Below are positions 54,620 through 63,185 of a stretch of 64,000 nucleotides of DNA, in pieces; position 1 is the first letter of the stretch; the number at the start of each line of letters is the position of its first letter. Location: assembly GCF_900520355.1 (NCBI RefSeq), contig NZ_LS999521.1, forward strand, positions 2,108,001-2,172,000, written 5' to 3'. The DNA comes from Acinetobacter calcoaceticus (lineage in GTDB: Bacteria; Pseudomonadota; Gammaproteobacteria; Pseudomonadales; Moraxellaceae). The notes under the pieces are model-generated. The model had not been told where the DNA came from, did not search any database, and saw only the letters and a list, made by a program, of their open reading frames with translations. The position numbers and the translations under genes were made by a program.

Positions 54620-55929
54620 TGAAGACAAAGCATCTTAAACAGTTTTTTAAAGCAACTACCCTTGCTGCCCTAATCTCTTCATCAATGCATAGTTTTGCCC
54701 AACCCGCTGATGAAGTTGTGGCAATTGTGGACAATAGCGTAATTTTAAAAAGCGATCTTCAACAAGGGATGACTGAAGCCGCTCACGAACTACAAGCACA
54801 AAAAAAAGAAGTTCCACCTCAGCAATATTTACAATTTCAAGTGTTAGATCAATTAATCTTGCGTCAGGCACAACTTGAGCAAGTTAAAAAATATGGCATT
54901 AAACCTGATGAAAAAAGCTTAAATGAAGCCGTATTAAAAGTAGCAAGTCAATCTGGAACTAAGAGCTTAGAAGCCTTCCAGCAAAAGTTAGATGCTATGG
55001 CACCAGGGACTTACGAGAGTTTACGTGGTCGAATCGCTGAAGATTTAGCAATTAGCCGTTTGCGCCAACAACAAGTCATGTCTCGTATTAAAATTAGTGA
55101 TCAAGATGTAGAAAACTTCTTGAAATCACCTCAGGGACAGGCTGCTCTAGGAAACCAAGCACATGTAATACATATGCGTATTACTGGTGATAATCCACAG
55201 GAAGTTCAATCTGTAGCTCAAGAAGTACGTTCAAAACTTGCGCAAAGTAATGATATAAACGCATTGAAAAAACTTTCAACTGCAAATGCAAAAGTTGATG
55301 GTGCTGACATGGGATTCCGCCCACTTTCAGACATTCCCGCCGAACTGGCAGCACGTATTACTCCATTACAAGAAGGCCAAACGACTGACTTAATTTCAGT
55401 ACGTGATGGTGTACATGTTTTAAAGCTTATTGAACGTAAACAAAATGAGCAAAAAGCATTAGTACCTCAATTTCAAACTCGCCACATTCTGATTCAACCT
55501 TCAGAAGTGGTTAGCATTGAAAATGCCAAGCAAATTATCGATAACATCTATAAACGCTTAAAAGCTCGTGATGATTTTGCAACACTTGCGGCTACTTATT
55601 CAAATGATACGGGTTCGGCACGTGATGGCGGCAGCTTAGGCTGGGTAACTCCGGGCATGATGGTGCCTGAATTTGACAAAAAAATGCAGGAAATTCCTGT
55701 AGGTGAAATCAGCGAACCATTCCAGACTCAATTTGGTTGGCATATCTTGCAAGTAACTGAAAAACGTGAAAAAGATATGACTCACGAATATCAAGAGCGT
55801 ATGGCACGTCAAATTTTAGGTGAACGCCAATTTAACACTGAAATCGATAGCTGGTTACGCGAAGTGCGTGCAAATGCATATGTAGAAATCAAAGATCCTA
55901 GTCTAGACAAAAAGAACTTACAAAAATAA
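54619..55929 (+). CDS. surA: Periplasmic chaperone and peptidyl-prolyl isomerase SurA
   Basis: 436-aa periplasmic chaperone for outer-membrane proteins, including LptD. The signal peptide is cleaved near residue 28 (HSFA-QPAD). The N-terminal chaperone domain (VVAIVDNSVILKSDLQQ) is followed by two parvulin domains, at about 175-275 and 285-390. The second is well kept (TRHILIQPSE, DGGSLGWVTPGMMVPEF, FGWHILQV). The start ATG shares one base with the lptD stop (TAATG), giving tight coupling. A terminator lies 18 bases after the stop. Confidence 0.97.
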   Translation: MKTKHLKQFFKATTLAALISSSMHSFAQPADEVVAIVDNSVILKSDLQQGMTEAAHELQAQKKEVPPQQYLQFQVLDQLILRQAQLEQVKKYGIKPDEKSLNEAVLKVASQSGTKSLEAFQQKLDAMAPGTYESLRGRIAEDLAISRLRQQQVMSRIKISDQDVENFLKSPQGQAALGNQAHVIHMRITGDNPQEVQSVAQEVRSKLAQSNDINALKKLSTANAKVDGADMGFRPLSDIPAELAARITPLQEGQTTDLISVRDGVHVLKLIERKQNEQKALVPQFQTRHILIQPSEVVSIENAKQIIDNIYKRLKARDDFATLAATYSNDTGSARDGGSLGWVTPGMMVPEFDKKMQEIPVGEISEPFQTQFGWHILQVTEKREKDMTHEYQERMARQILGERQFNTEIDSWLREVRANAYVEIKDPSLDKKNLQK

Positions 55930-55946
55930 GTCTTTTTCCCTTCATT

Positions 55947-55974
55947 AAAACCTGTGTTTATCGCAGGTTTTTTT
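55947..55974 (+). terminator. surA terminator
   Basis: AAAACCTG (55947-55954) pairs with CAGGTTTT (55964-55971) around a nine-base loop, and the run of T residues continues to 55974. Confidence 0.9.
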
Positions 55975-55997
55975 ATGAATAAAATTTACTTAATAAA

Positions 55998-56023
55998 AAA
56001 CCGGTTATATAAATAACCGGTTT
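55998..56023 (-). terminator. fba terminator
   Basis: AAACCGGTTAT (55998-56008) and ATAACCGGTTT (56013-56023) form an 11-bp stem with a four-base loop. On the minus strand it is followed by TTTATTAAG, and the stem itself ends in T residues. It lies 25 bases after the fba stop. Confidence 0.9.
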
Positions 56024-56047
56024 ATATAAATTAAACCCTAACGGGAA

Positions 56048-57085
56048 TTATTTATAACGATCAACCATTTTCTCTAAAGAAATTGGACGGATCTTGTCAG
56101 CATTTCCAGCTGTACCAAATGCTTCATAACGATCGATACAAATTTGCTTCATTGTATCAACTGTTTTAGCAAAGTATTTGCGTGGATCAAACTCAGATGG
56201 ATTCTCCGCCATAAACTGACGAATAGCACCAGTTGAAGCTAAGCGTAAATCAGTATCAATGTTGATTTTACGTACACCGTGTTTGATTGCTTCTACAAGT
56301 TGCTCAACAGGTACACCATAAGTTTCGCCGATATTACCGCCGAACTCATTGATTACCTTTAACCATTCTTGCGGAACAGAACTCGAACCATGCATTACAA
56401 GGTGAGTATTTGGTAATGCCGCATGAATTTCTTTAATGCGGTCAATTGCCAGAATATCGCCTGTAGGTGGACGCGTAAACTTATACGCACCGTGTGAAGT
56501 ACCTACTGCAATTGCTAGTGCATCAACATTTGTATCAGCAACGAACTGAGTCGCTTCTTCAACAGAAGTTAGAAGTTGAGAATGGTCAAGTACACCTTCA
56601 GCACCTACGCCATCTTCTTCACCTGCCATCCCAGTTTCAAGGCTACCTAAACAGCCAATTTCACCTTCGACAGAAACACCACATGCATGTGCTAAAGCAA
56701 CAACGTTACGAGTCACATCAACATTGTATTCGTAAGATGTAGGAGTTTTACCATCTACACCTAATGAACCGTCCATCATCACTGAGCTAAAGCCAAGCTG
56801 AATTGAACGCTGACAGATATCAGGGCTTGTACCATGGTCTTGGTGCATTACCACTGGAATATGTGGCCATTCTTCAATTGCAGCCAAAATAAGATGGCGT
56901 AAGAATGGAGCGCCTGCATATTTGCGAGCTCCAGCTGATGCTTGAACAATTACAGGTGAATTGGTTGCATCCGCGGCAAGCATGATTGCACGCATTTGTT
57001 CTAAGTTATTTACGTTAAATGCTGGTACGCCGTAGTTATGTTCAGCAGCGTGATCCAAGAGCTGGCGCATTGAAATGAGTGCCAT
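56048..57085 (-). CDS. fba: Fructose-bisphosphate aldolase, class II
   Basis: 345-aa zinc-dependent aldolase interconverting fructose-1,6-bisphosphate with DHAP and glyceraldehyde-3-phosphate. Zinc and catalytic segments are [13 protein letters not shown] (about residues 79-91, with Asp and His), [13 protein letters not shown] (about 210-222) and [13 protein letters not shown] (about 268-280). VEGEIGCLG supplies another metal-site Glu. The length and [13 protein letters not shown] segment mark the CbbA-like subclass used in Pseudomonas and Acinetobacter. In these bacteria it works chiefly in gluconeogenesis. pgk lies upstream, with the lipoprotein gene between. Confidence 0.97.
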   Translation of the reverse strand: MALISMRQLLDHAAEHNYGVPAFNVNNLEQMRAIMLAADATNSPVIVQASAGARKYAGAPFLRHLILAAIEEWPHIPVVMHQDHGTSPDICQRSIQLGFSSVMMDGSLGVDGKTPTSYEYNVDVTRNVVALAHACGVSVEGEIGCLGSLETGMAGEEDGVGAEGVLDHSQLLTSVEEATQFVADTNVDALAIAVGTSHGAYKFTRPPTGDILAIDRIKEIHAALPNTHLVMHGSSSVPQEWLKVINEFGGNIGETYGVPVEQLVEAIKHGVRKINIDTDLRLASTGAIRQFMAENPSEFDPRKYFAKTVDTMKQICIDRYEAFGTAGNADKIRPISLEKMVDRYK

Positions 57086-57160
57086 AATATCCTCCCAGGT
57101 AGTGCGGGTTATTCTACCCTTTCATTTATTTCAATTCAGCAACAAATCACAGTATTTCAA

Positions 57161-57190
57161 AAAAAATCCCCGCATATGCAGGGATTTTTT
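57161..57190. terminator. Bidirectional terminator downstream of the lipoprotein gene
   Basis: AAAAAATCCC (57161-57170) and GGGATTTTTT (57181-57190) enclose a loop that is itself a GCATATGC palindrome. Both strands have a T tract. Confidence 0.92.
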
Positions 57191-57206
57191 AACAAAAAAC
57201 AACAAA

Positions 57207-57455
57207 TTAATGTGTTTCTGAAGCAGCAGCCTCACTTGGTGCACTACCTTCAACCACATCGGTATTCTTTTCATCTAAAACTGGCTTGTCAATCGCATCA
57301 ATTGCTGCTTGTTGCTCAGGTGTTACTTTTTCAGAAACAGCAGTAGAAGCTGCCGATTCCTGTCCAGCCTGAGATGCTTCGTCTTTCTTAGCACAAGCAG
57401 TCAACATCATCGGTACAATTAACAGAGCAGCAAATGTAAGCTTTAAATTCATCAC
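57207..57455 (-). CDS. Small predicted lipoprotein
   Basis: 82-aa protein with a clear lipoprotein signal: a basic start, hydrophobic core (FAALLIVPMMLTAC) and the lipobox LTAC with Cys21 as the lipidated residue. The mature 62 residues are low-complexity, rich in Ala, Ser, Glu and Lys, without a recognisable domain, so they are probably disordered. It lies between fba and pgk, with its own terminator. The signal following the Cys (AKK) predicts outer-membrane sorting. Function is unknown. Confidence 0.8.
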   Translation of the reverse strand: MMNLKLTFAALLIVPMMLTACAKKDEASQAGQESAASTAVSEKVTPEQQAAIDAIDKPVLDEKNTDVVEGSAPSEAAASETH

Positions 57456-57531
57456 TATTGTCCACAGTTGGTGATTTAATGCTCGCTATTTTATTGCAGA
57501 TATATGACAGTTTTATGACCTATCCATGAAA

Positions 57532-57555
57532 AAGGGACTGGTAACCCAATCCCTT
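57532..57555 (-). terminator. Probable pgk terminator
   Basis: AAGGGA (57532-57537) and TCCCTT (57550-57555) form a short stem around a 12-base loop, 21 bases after the pgk stop. On the minus strand it is followed by TTTTCATG. Moderate strength. Confidence 0.6.
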
Positions 57556-57575
57556 CTTATTTTTAGATAACAGTA

Positions 57576-58763
57576 TTAAGCACGCTCAAGTAAAACAGCC
57601 ACCGCTGGCAAAGTCTTCCCTTCAACAAACTCAAGGAAAGCACCACCACCTGTAGAAATATAACCAATTTGATCAGCAACGTTATATTTATCAATCGCAG
57701 CTAAAGTATCTCCACCACCAGCGATCGAGAAACCAGCAGATTGTGCAACTGCAAGAGAAAGTGCTTTAGTACCTTCACCAAATTGATCAACTTCAAATAC
57801 GCCTACAGGACCATTCCAAAGAATCGTTTTTGATGTTGTTAAAATATTTGCAAATGCTTTAGCTGTTTCCGGACCAACATCTAAAATCATATCGTTTGAT
57901 GTTACATCTTCTACTTTCTTCACAACTGCTTCAGCTGCTGCCAAAGAGCCCAAGAAATCTTCAAAATTAATTTGTGATGCATCGGCAACTACTACATCTG
58001 TAGGAAGTGGAACACTTACTTTCGCAGCAATTTGTTTTGCAGTTTCAACCAAGTCAGCTTCGTATAATGATTTACCAACATTGAAACCAGCAGCTGCCAA
58101 GAATGTATTTGCAATACCGCCACCAACAATTAGTTGATCACAAATAGTAGAAAGTGAGTTTAGAACATCAAGTTTAGTTGAAACTTTAGAACCAGCAACA
58201 ATTGCAACCATAGGCTTTTCAGGAGTTTGCATTGCACGGCCTAATGCATCTAATTCGGCAGCCAATAAAGGACCAGCTGCTGCAACAGGAGCAAAACGAG
58301 CTACACCTTCAGTAGATGCTTCTGCACGGTGAGCAGTACCAAATGCATCCATAACGAAGACATCACATAGTGCTGCATATTTTTGAGCAAGGTCTGGATT
58401 ATTTTTCTTTTCACCATGGTTAAAGCGCACATTCTCAAGCAATACAACTTGACCAGCTTCAACTTCTACGCCATCTAGGTAGTCTGTTAACAATTTAACT
58501 TCTTGGCCCAATACTTCTGTTAAATAAGCAGCTACTGGTGCAAGTGATTGTTCTGGCTTTGGTTCACCTTCAACAGGACGACCCAGATGCGAAAACACCA
58601 TCACAGCTGCACCTTTTTCTAAAGCAGCTTTAATAGTTGGTAATGCCGCGCGCAAACGAGCATCGCTAGTAATCACACCATTTTTGACAGGAACGTTTAA
58701 ATCTTCACGAATAAGAACACGTTTACCTGTTAAGTTAAGGTCAGTCATGCGCTGAAAATTCAT
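57576..58763 (-). CDS. pgk: Phosphoglycerate kinase
   Basis: 395-aa two-domain kinase interconverting 1,3-bisphosphoglycerate and 3-phosphoglycerate. The N-terminal substrate motif [11 protein letters not shown] is at about residues 16-26. [14 protein letters not shown] (about 57-70), [15 protein letters not shown] (about 137-151) and the nucleotide-binding WNGPVGVFE near 316-324 and GGGDTLAAI near 350 are all canonical. A Ser/Ala replacement is not seen at any of these. It precedes the lipoprotein gene and fba in the common pgk-fba order. Confidence 0.98.
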   Translation of the reverse strand: MNFQRMTDLNLTGKRVLIREDLNVPVKNGVITSDARLRAALPTIKAALEKGAAVMVFSHLGRPVEGEPKPEQSLAPVAAYLTEVLGQEVKLLTDYLDGVEVEAGQVVLLENVRFNHGEKKNNPDLAQKYAALCDVFVMDAFGTAHRAEASTEGVARFAPVAAAGPLLAAELDALGRAMQTPEKPMVAIVAGSKVSTKLDVLNSLSTICDQLIVGGGIANTFLAAAGFNVGKSLYEADLVETAKQIAAKVSVPLPTDVVVADASQINFEDFLGSLAAAEAVVKKVEDVTSNDMILDVGPETAKAFANILTTSKTILWNGPVGVFEVDQFGEGTKALSLAVAQSAGFSIAGGGDTLAAIDKYNVADQIGYISTGGGAFLEFVEGKTLPAVAVLLERA

Positions 58764-58901
58764 GTAAAGCTCTCTTTATGATTTTAAAAACGCGCCAATT
58801 TTAAATGATTACATCAAAAAAGGTTAGTTTTTTTGCATAAAAGCTGTAGAAAGCCCCAGTTTTGATTATGATAGAGATAGTCATTTGATATTTCGTCCAT
58901 T

Positions 58902-59285
58902 ATGTCTATTCATCCAGATCCACAAATCAATCGTTTAAATGTTTTAGGGGAACCTTTAGCAAGCTGTTGTTTCGACCCTATTACTGGCTATTTTAGAAAT
59001 GGCTTTTGCCACACAGCAGTAACAGACCTTGGTCAGCATACCGTATGTGCGCAAATGACCTCCGATTTCTTAAATTTCTCACAAAAAATTGGTAATGATC
59101 TTATTACCCCTTTACCAGAAGTAGATTTCCCTGGTCTAAAGCCTGGTGATTTCTGGTGTATCTGTGTTACTCGTTGGGTAGAAGCTTATCAAGCGGGTCA
59201 AGCCCCTCCCATCAAAATACATGCATGTCATCAAGCTGTATTAAGCTATGTGCCTTTAGATGTTTTAATGGAATTTGCAGTGTAA
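58902..59285 (+). CDS. DUF2237 family protein
   Basis: 127-aa protein matching the DUF2237 family along its length: NVLGEPLASCCFDPITGYFRNGFC at residues 14-37, HTVCAQMTSDFLNFSQKIGNDL at about 46-67 and FPGLKPGDFWCICVTRWVEAYQAG at about 76-99. Six Cys residues (23, 24, 37, 49, 87, 89) and a late His (HACHQ) suggest a metal or redox site, but no function is established for the family. Its stop overlaps the maf ATG by one base, so the two are translationally coupled. Confidence 0.9.
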   Translation: MSIHPDPQINRLNVLGEPLASCCFDPITGYFRNGFCHTAVTDLGQHTVCAQMTSDFLNFSQKIGNDLITPLPEVDFPGLKPGDFWCICVTRWVEAYQAGQAPPIKIHACHQAVLSYVPLDVLMEFAV

Positions 59286-59878
59286 TGGTACAGCCACAAA
59301 TTATTTTGGCATCAAGCAGTCAAACACGCAAAGCCTTAATGGATCGCTTAGGGATTGACTATATCTGTGTTAGTCCAGATATTGATGAAAGTCCACGGGA
59401 TGAGGCCCATGCAGATGAACTTGCGAAAAGATTGGCTTTCACAAAAGCCCAAGTGATTGCTGCACAAAATCCACATGCAGTTGTTATTGGTTCCGATCAA
59501 GTCGCATGGCGAGAACACACCCCAAGTGACTTTATTGGTAAACCAATGACTATTGAAAATGCCCAAGCTCAGTTAGCAGAGAATTCTGGTCGAACTGTAT
59601 TTTTTAGTACTGCACTCAGTGTGCAATGGCTTGAAAAGAATTTTGAGCAAACGCTTGTTGAACACTATCAAGTTAAATTCCGAACCTTAAATCAGGCCGA
59701 AATTGAACGATATATTGCATTAGATCAACCACTCCATTGTGCTGGTAGCTTTAAGTGTGAAAGTTTAGGAATTAGTTTGTTCGAGAAAATGACAGGCCAA
59801 GACCAAACGACTCTTATGGGTTTACCCATGATTCAACTTTGCCATATTTTAAGGCAGCTAGATCTCCAAATTCCTTAA
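59285..59878 (+). CDS. Maf family nucleotide pyrophosphatase, YceF (m7GTP) type
   Basis: 197-aa Maf-like house-cleaning pyrophosphatase. The start is the ATG at 59285; a longer reading would run through the coding sequence of the preceding gene in another frame. ILASSSQTRKALMDRLG (residues 6-22) is the Maf phosphate loop. DIDESPRDE and VIGSDQVAW hold catalytic residues. The C-terminal LHCAGSFKCESLGISLFEKM matches E. coli YceF, whose preferred substrate is 7-methyl-GTP, rather than YhdE, which acts on dTTP/UTP. Confidence 0.93.
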   Translation: MVQPQIILASSSQTRKALMDRLGIDYICVSPDIDESPRDEAHADELAKRLAFTKAQVIAAQNPHAVVIGSDQVAWREHTPSDFIGKPMTIENAQAQLAENSGRTVFFSTALSVQWLEKNFEQTLVEHYQVKFRTLNQAEIERYIALDQPLHCAGSFKCESLGISLFEKMTGQDQTTLMGLPMIQLCHILRQLDLQIP

Positions 59879-59909
59879 TTTTAGTTATTTTTACAAATAG
59901 GTTATTTCC

Positions 59910-61073
59910 ATGACAGAACCTTTAGCAGTTTTAGGCGGTATTACTGCCGAACAATTTTTAGCAGAGTATTGGCAGAAAAAACCTTTACTTGTGCGCAATG
60001 GGCTTTCCGAAATTGTAGGTCTTTTAGAACCCCAAGATGTGCAGGAACTTGCTTTGGAAGAACATGCAAGTGCCCGACTCATTCGTCAAAAAGATAGAAA
60101 TCCAAATGAATGGCACGTCAAGTCTTCACCTTTAACCAAGGGTGACTTTCAAAAGCTACCAAAACTGTGGACGCTTTTAGTACAAGCTGTAGACCACTAC
60201 TCTTTTGATCTTTCTGAACTTTGGAAAAAATTTCCATTTATTCCTCAATGGCGCCGTGATGATATTATGGTGTCTTATGCATCTAAAGGCGGTTCAGTTG
60301 GAAAACATTTTGATTTTTATGATGTGTTTCTAGTTCAGGGTCATGGACACAGACGTTGGCAATTAGGACAAATGTGTGATGCAAACACTGCATTTGTACC
60401 TAATCAACCATTAAAACTTTTACCAGAAATAGACGTGCAATTTGACGAGGTCTTAGCGCCTGGTGATTTGCTATATGTTCCACCTGGAATGGCACATTAT
60501 GGCGTGGCCGAAGATGATTGCCTAACGTTTTCATTTGGCTTTCGAATGCCAAACGTTGCTGGGATGATGGAACGTATTAGTGATCAATTTTCAGCTAATA
60601 CTTTATTGCAAAATCCTGTTTTAGACATCGCACGTAAGCAGATGAGTCAAATTGGTGAAATTAACGAAACTGAACTGAATCACTTAAAAGATTTAGTTTT
60701 AGCTCAATTACAAGATTCAGCAGCACTTGATGCCGCTATCATGTCTTATATGAGTGAACCTAAATATCCAGATAATATTCCAGAAGCTGATGAAATCGAA
60801 GCCGATGACTTAAAAGAAATTTTACACGAAGGGTACGAAATTCTGTTAGAGCCAGCCTCTCGATTACTTTATACAGAACAAAACGGAACCTTAAACTTTT
60901 GGGGAAATGGTGAAGCCCTATTTATAGCTGAGTCTTTTGAGCAAAAATTAAAAGCGATTGCCAATGGAGAAAGCCTGCCTTTCGACAGCCAATTTAATGA
61001 TGATGGAACACTAAAAAACGTTGCTCACTTATTAAATGAATCTATTTTGATGCTTTTACCCCCAGCAGAGTAA
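59910..61073 (+). CDS. RoxA/YcfD-like JmjC cupin ribosomal oxygenase
   Basis: 387-aa 2-oxoglutarate/Fe(II) oxygenase. In E. coli the homologue YcfD (RoxA) hydroxylates an Arg of ribosomal protein L16. The iron site is HFDFYDVFLVQGHGHRRW (His-x-Asp, about residues 133-150) with the distal His in YVPPGMAHYGVAED (about 190-203). The N-terminal EQFLAEYWQKKPLLVRNG is the JmjC start in this family, and the C-terminal winged-helix-like dimerisation domain spans about 255-385. A strong hairpin terminator follows the stop. Confidence 0.92.
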   Translation: MTEPLAVLGGITAEQFLAEYWQKKPLLVRNGLSEIVGLLEPQDVQELALEEHASARLIRQKDRNPNEWHVKSSPLTKGDFQKLPKLWTLLVQAVDHYSFDLSELWKKFPFIPQWRRDDIMVSYASKGGSVGKHFDFYDVFLVQGHGHRRWQLGQMCDANTAFVPNQPLKLLPEIDVQFDEVLAPGDLLYVPPGMAHYGVAEDDCLTFSFGFRMPNVAGMMERISDQFSANTLLQNPVLDIARKQMSQIGEINETELNHLKDLVLAQLQDSAALDAAIMSYMSEPKYPDNIPEADEIEADDLKEILHEGYEILLEPASRLLYTEQNGTLNFWGNGEALFIAESFEQKLKAIANGESLPFDSQFNDDGTLKNVAHLLNESILMLLPPAE

Positions 61074-61083
61074 ACATCTTAAT

Positions 61084-61124
61084 AAAAGTAGATTTTTTCA
61101 TGAAAGTGGAAAAATCTACTTTTT
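61084..61124. terminator. Terminator of the RoxA-like gene
   Basis: AAAAGTAGATTTTT (61084-61097) pairs with AAAAATCTACTTTT (61111-61124 including one flanking A), forming about 14 bp with an 11-to-13-base loop. The stem ends in T residues on both strands. Confidence 0.88.
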
Positions 61125-61290
61125 AAACTAGCATCTGAACTCAAATATATATTCCATTATTAAGCGTTAAATTTATCTACGACCCTTAAATAACGCGTAA
61201 TTAAGCTTAGAAATTTTGAAACGAGAATTAAAAATAGAACACCTTATTATTAACAAAATGAGCTACCTCTTACTTACTTTTCCCTTAAAA

Positions 61291-61310
61291 TTTAAACGAT
61301 ACCGTTTAAA
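61291..61310. promoter_or_regulatory. Palindromic candidate operator upstream of the TetR gene
   Basis: TTTAAACGATACCGTTTAAA is a perfect 8-bp inverted repeat with a four-base centre. It lies about 120 bases before the TetR start codon and five bases before a -10-like TAATAT, so protein bound there would block transcription. Autoregulation by the TetR protein is inference. Confidence 0.6.
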
Positions 61311-61431
61311 AAAATAATATCTTTTTTCTATCAATAACAAACAATACCTTGTAAAATTAAAGATCCAGATTCTCATTAATACAGATCACAGTTCAAGCGA
61401 ATAGCAATTCATTTGTGAGAGGCTAAAAAAT

Positions 61432-61995
61432 ATGTCGAAGAAAGATGACATTATTAACACCGCATTAAGACTTTTTAACTCATATAGCTATAATTCTATA
61501 GGTGTAGATCGCATCATTAATGAATCTGGCGTTGCAAAAATGACTTTCTATAAGCATTTTCCATCGAAAGAAAAATTAATTGAAGAATGCCTACTTCTAC
61601 GGAATACGCTTTTACAAAACTCGCTTACTTCTGCCTTATCAAAACATGATGAGTTAGAGCCTCTTGCGAGAATTAAAGCAGTATTTTTATGGTATTCCGA
61701 CTGGTTTAATAGTGAAGATTTTAATGGGTGTATGTTTCAAAAAGCTTTGGAAGAAGTTTTAAAACAATATCCGTCAACACATCAACCTGCCACTTTGTAT
61801 AAAGCTTGGTTGACTCAACTCATGCAAAATCTTCTTAACCAATATGATGTAAAAGAACCAGGTCCTTTATCTTTACTACTCGTTAATATATTGGAAGGTA
61901 TGACCATTCAAGCTCAGGTCGAGCATGGTTCAATAAAAATTTATGATTATTGGAATCGAGTTGAAAAGTTAATCGACTTTGAAAGAGCGGCTTAA
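61432..61995 (+). CDS. TetR/AcrR family transcriptional regulator
   Basis: 187-aa regulator. The helix-turn-helix is at about residues 5-50: DIINTALRLFNSYSYNSIGVDRIINESGVAKMTFYKHFPSKEKLI in three blocks, with GVAKMTFYKHF as turn and recognition helix. The C-terminal ligand-binding domain is helical and contains a single Cys (FNGCMFQKA, about residue 102), which could sense electrophiles. GAGAGGCT precedes the ATG. No target gene adjoins it; a palindrome lies upstream and another downstream of the gene. Confidence 0.92.
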   Translation: MSKKDDIINTALRLFNSYSYNSIGVDRIINESGVAKMTFYKHFPSKEKLIEECLLLRNTLLQNSLTSALSKHDELEPLARIKAVFLWYSDWFNSEDFNGCMFQKALEEVLKQYPSTHQPATLYKAWLTQLMQNLLNQYDVKEPGPLSLLLVNILEGMTIQAQVEHGSIKIYDYWNRVEKLIDFERAA

Positions 61996-62113
61996 AAAAT
62001 AAAGCGTGACATTCTTCTTCTTATATTAATATTCTTCTTATCTATCACGCTGCGTCTGAAAGTCATTTTGGTTCAAAATTAGACGTTTTTTTCGATCTTA
62101 CTAAACCAAAATA

Positions 62114-62129
62114 TACAGACCTGTCTGTA
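62114..62129. promoter_or_regulatory. Orphan TetR-type operator-like palindrome
   Basis: TACAGACCTGTCTGTA is a perfect 7-bp inverted repeat with a two-base centre. GACC/GTC-type palindromes are frequent TetR operators. It is about 120 bases downstream of the TetR gene and 333 bases upstream of the ArsR gene, with no gene directly beside it. Confidence 0.5.
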
Positions 62130-62439
62130 CAAAACAGATTATATATTTAAAAAATAAAAACTCAATCATTTTTTATGTTTCATTCAAAGATAAATTGGAT
62201 TTAACTATTTATTGGAGTGGAAAAGCACTTATTTCATGCTGATTTCAATTCACTTATACTTAACAATTAAACTTATAACACAATGCAACACTTTAAACAC
62301 AAAAGAAATACAAACAACTGTTTTTAATTAAAAATACCACTTATTTATCAATTCCACTTATATTGCTTTTCAACAAAAACAATTGGATTGATTAGTTTTG
62401 CTACATTCATTTCATTAAGATCAATCTATACTATGCCCG

Positions 62440-62453
62440 CTATATTGATATAG
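62440..62453. promoter_or_regulatory. Palindrome just upstream of the ArsR start
   Basis: CTATATTGATATAG (6-bp arms, two-base centre) ends nine bases before the ArsR ATG. The position suggests an autoregulatory operator, or overlap with a -10 element. It leaves little room for a Shine-Dalgarno. Confidence 0.5.
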
Positions 62454-62462
62454 GTATAAAGT

Positions 62463-62774
62463 ATGAAAGATGGACTCCAAATTGAAGAAATGAAAAATGC
62501 GGCTGATTCAGTCGTTGGAATTCTCAAATCTCTGGCTAATACAGATCGTTTATTAATTTTATGTCATTTAGCTTATGAAGAGCTAAATGTCTCACAAATT
62601 GAAGAGAAGACCCAAATTACACAGCCCACTCTTTCACAACAGCTTATGATGTTACGTAAAAGTGATGTTGTATCAACTCGTCGTGATGGTAAGCAAATTT
62701 TTTATTCTATTAAGGATGACAATATGCATTCAATTTTAAATACGCTTCACCAGCTGTACTGTGCAAGTAAATAA
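62463..62774 (+). CDS. ArsR/SmtB family regulator of the BigR/SqrR/YgaV thiol-sensing type
   Basis: 103-aa winged-helix regulator. ILKSLANTDRLLILCHLAYEELNVSQIEE, in two blocks from residue 20, is the ArsR N-terminal part; PTLSQQLMMLRKSDVV (about 55-70) is the recognition helix region, and STRRDGKQIFYSI is the wing. There is no metal-binding ELCVCDL box. Cys34 (ILCHL) and Cys100 (HQLYC) are 66 residues apart, the same spacing as the two persulfide-sensing Cys of SqrR and BigR. Control by sulfane sulfur is therefore likely. No sulfur-oxidising gene is adjacent, which is unusual for this group. Confidence 0.88.
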   Translation: MKDGLQIEEMKNAADSVVGILKSLANTDRLLILCHLAYEELNVSQIEEKTQITQPTLSQQLMMLRKSDVVSTRRDGKQIFYSIKDDNMHSILNTLHQLYCASK

Positions 62775-63185
62775 TATCTTTAAATTATAATTTTATAAAA
62801 ATATTAGTAATTTCCTGAAATATGCGATTTTTCAGCTTGAAAGCTTAGAGTTTAGTATAAGCACAAAGTTTTGAAAATTCGCGTAGCTTTTCCAAAGTCT
62901 TATTTACCCCGTTTTCCGTTGCATCAATTCATATCTTTGTAGTTCACGTGGTACTTTCATAGCTTTTTGATATAATTCGTTTTCTTAACGAACAATTAAC
63001 AAGCAAAACCTCCAATAGAAAAAATTAAAGTTAAATAATAAATAAAATTAAAACAACACTTTAATATTACCAACCCTTATAAAAAGCTCTAGTTGGTATA
63101 AAAAAGCTTAAGATTCACATCACTTACGTATAAAATACTCCGCTTGTTCAACCTTTAGCCATGATTAGGTTAATAAGGCCTTTAT
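62775..63185. other. 411-bp gap upstream of sstT
   Basis: AT-rich stretch without a recognised gene. A short direct repeat (TATAAAAAGCT and TATAAAAAAGCT, about 63077-63108) and a possible -10 TATAAA near 63131 are visible. No clear terminator for the ArsR gene was found. Confidence 0.5.

Larger units (their letters stand above)
61074..61431. other. 358-bp gap: terminator, TetR operator and promoter region
   Basis: AT-rich non-coding stretch. It contains the terminator at 61084-61124, then a 20-base palindrome at 61291-61310 with a -10-like TAATAT at 61315-61320. No small gene was seen. Confidence 0.7.
61996..62462. other. 467-bp gap with palindromes between TetR and ArsR genes
   Basis: AT-rich non-coding stretch. 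It holds an inverted repeat AGCGTGA/TCACGCT (62003-62051) with a pyrimidine-rich repeated loop, the 16-base palindrome at 62114-62129, and the ArsR-proximal palindrome at 62440-62453. No ORF was recognised. Confidence 0.7.

Noticed and set aside
59156..59284. Longer Maf protein starting inside the DUF2237 gene
   Set aside because: The extra 43 residues are an out-of-frame translation of the DUF2237 gene; the ATG at 59285 begins right at the Maf motif.
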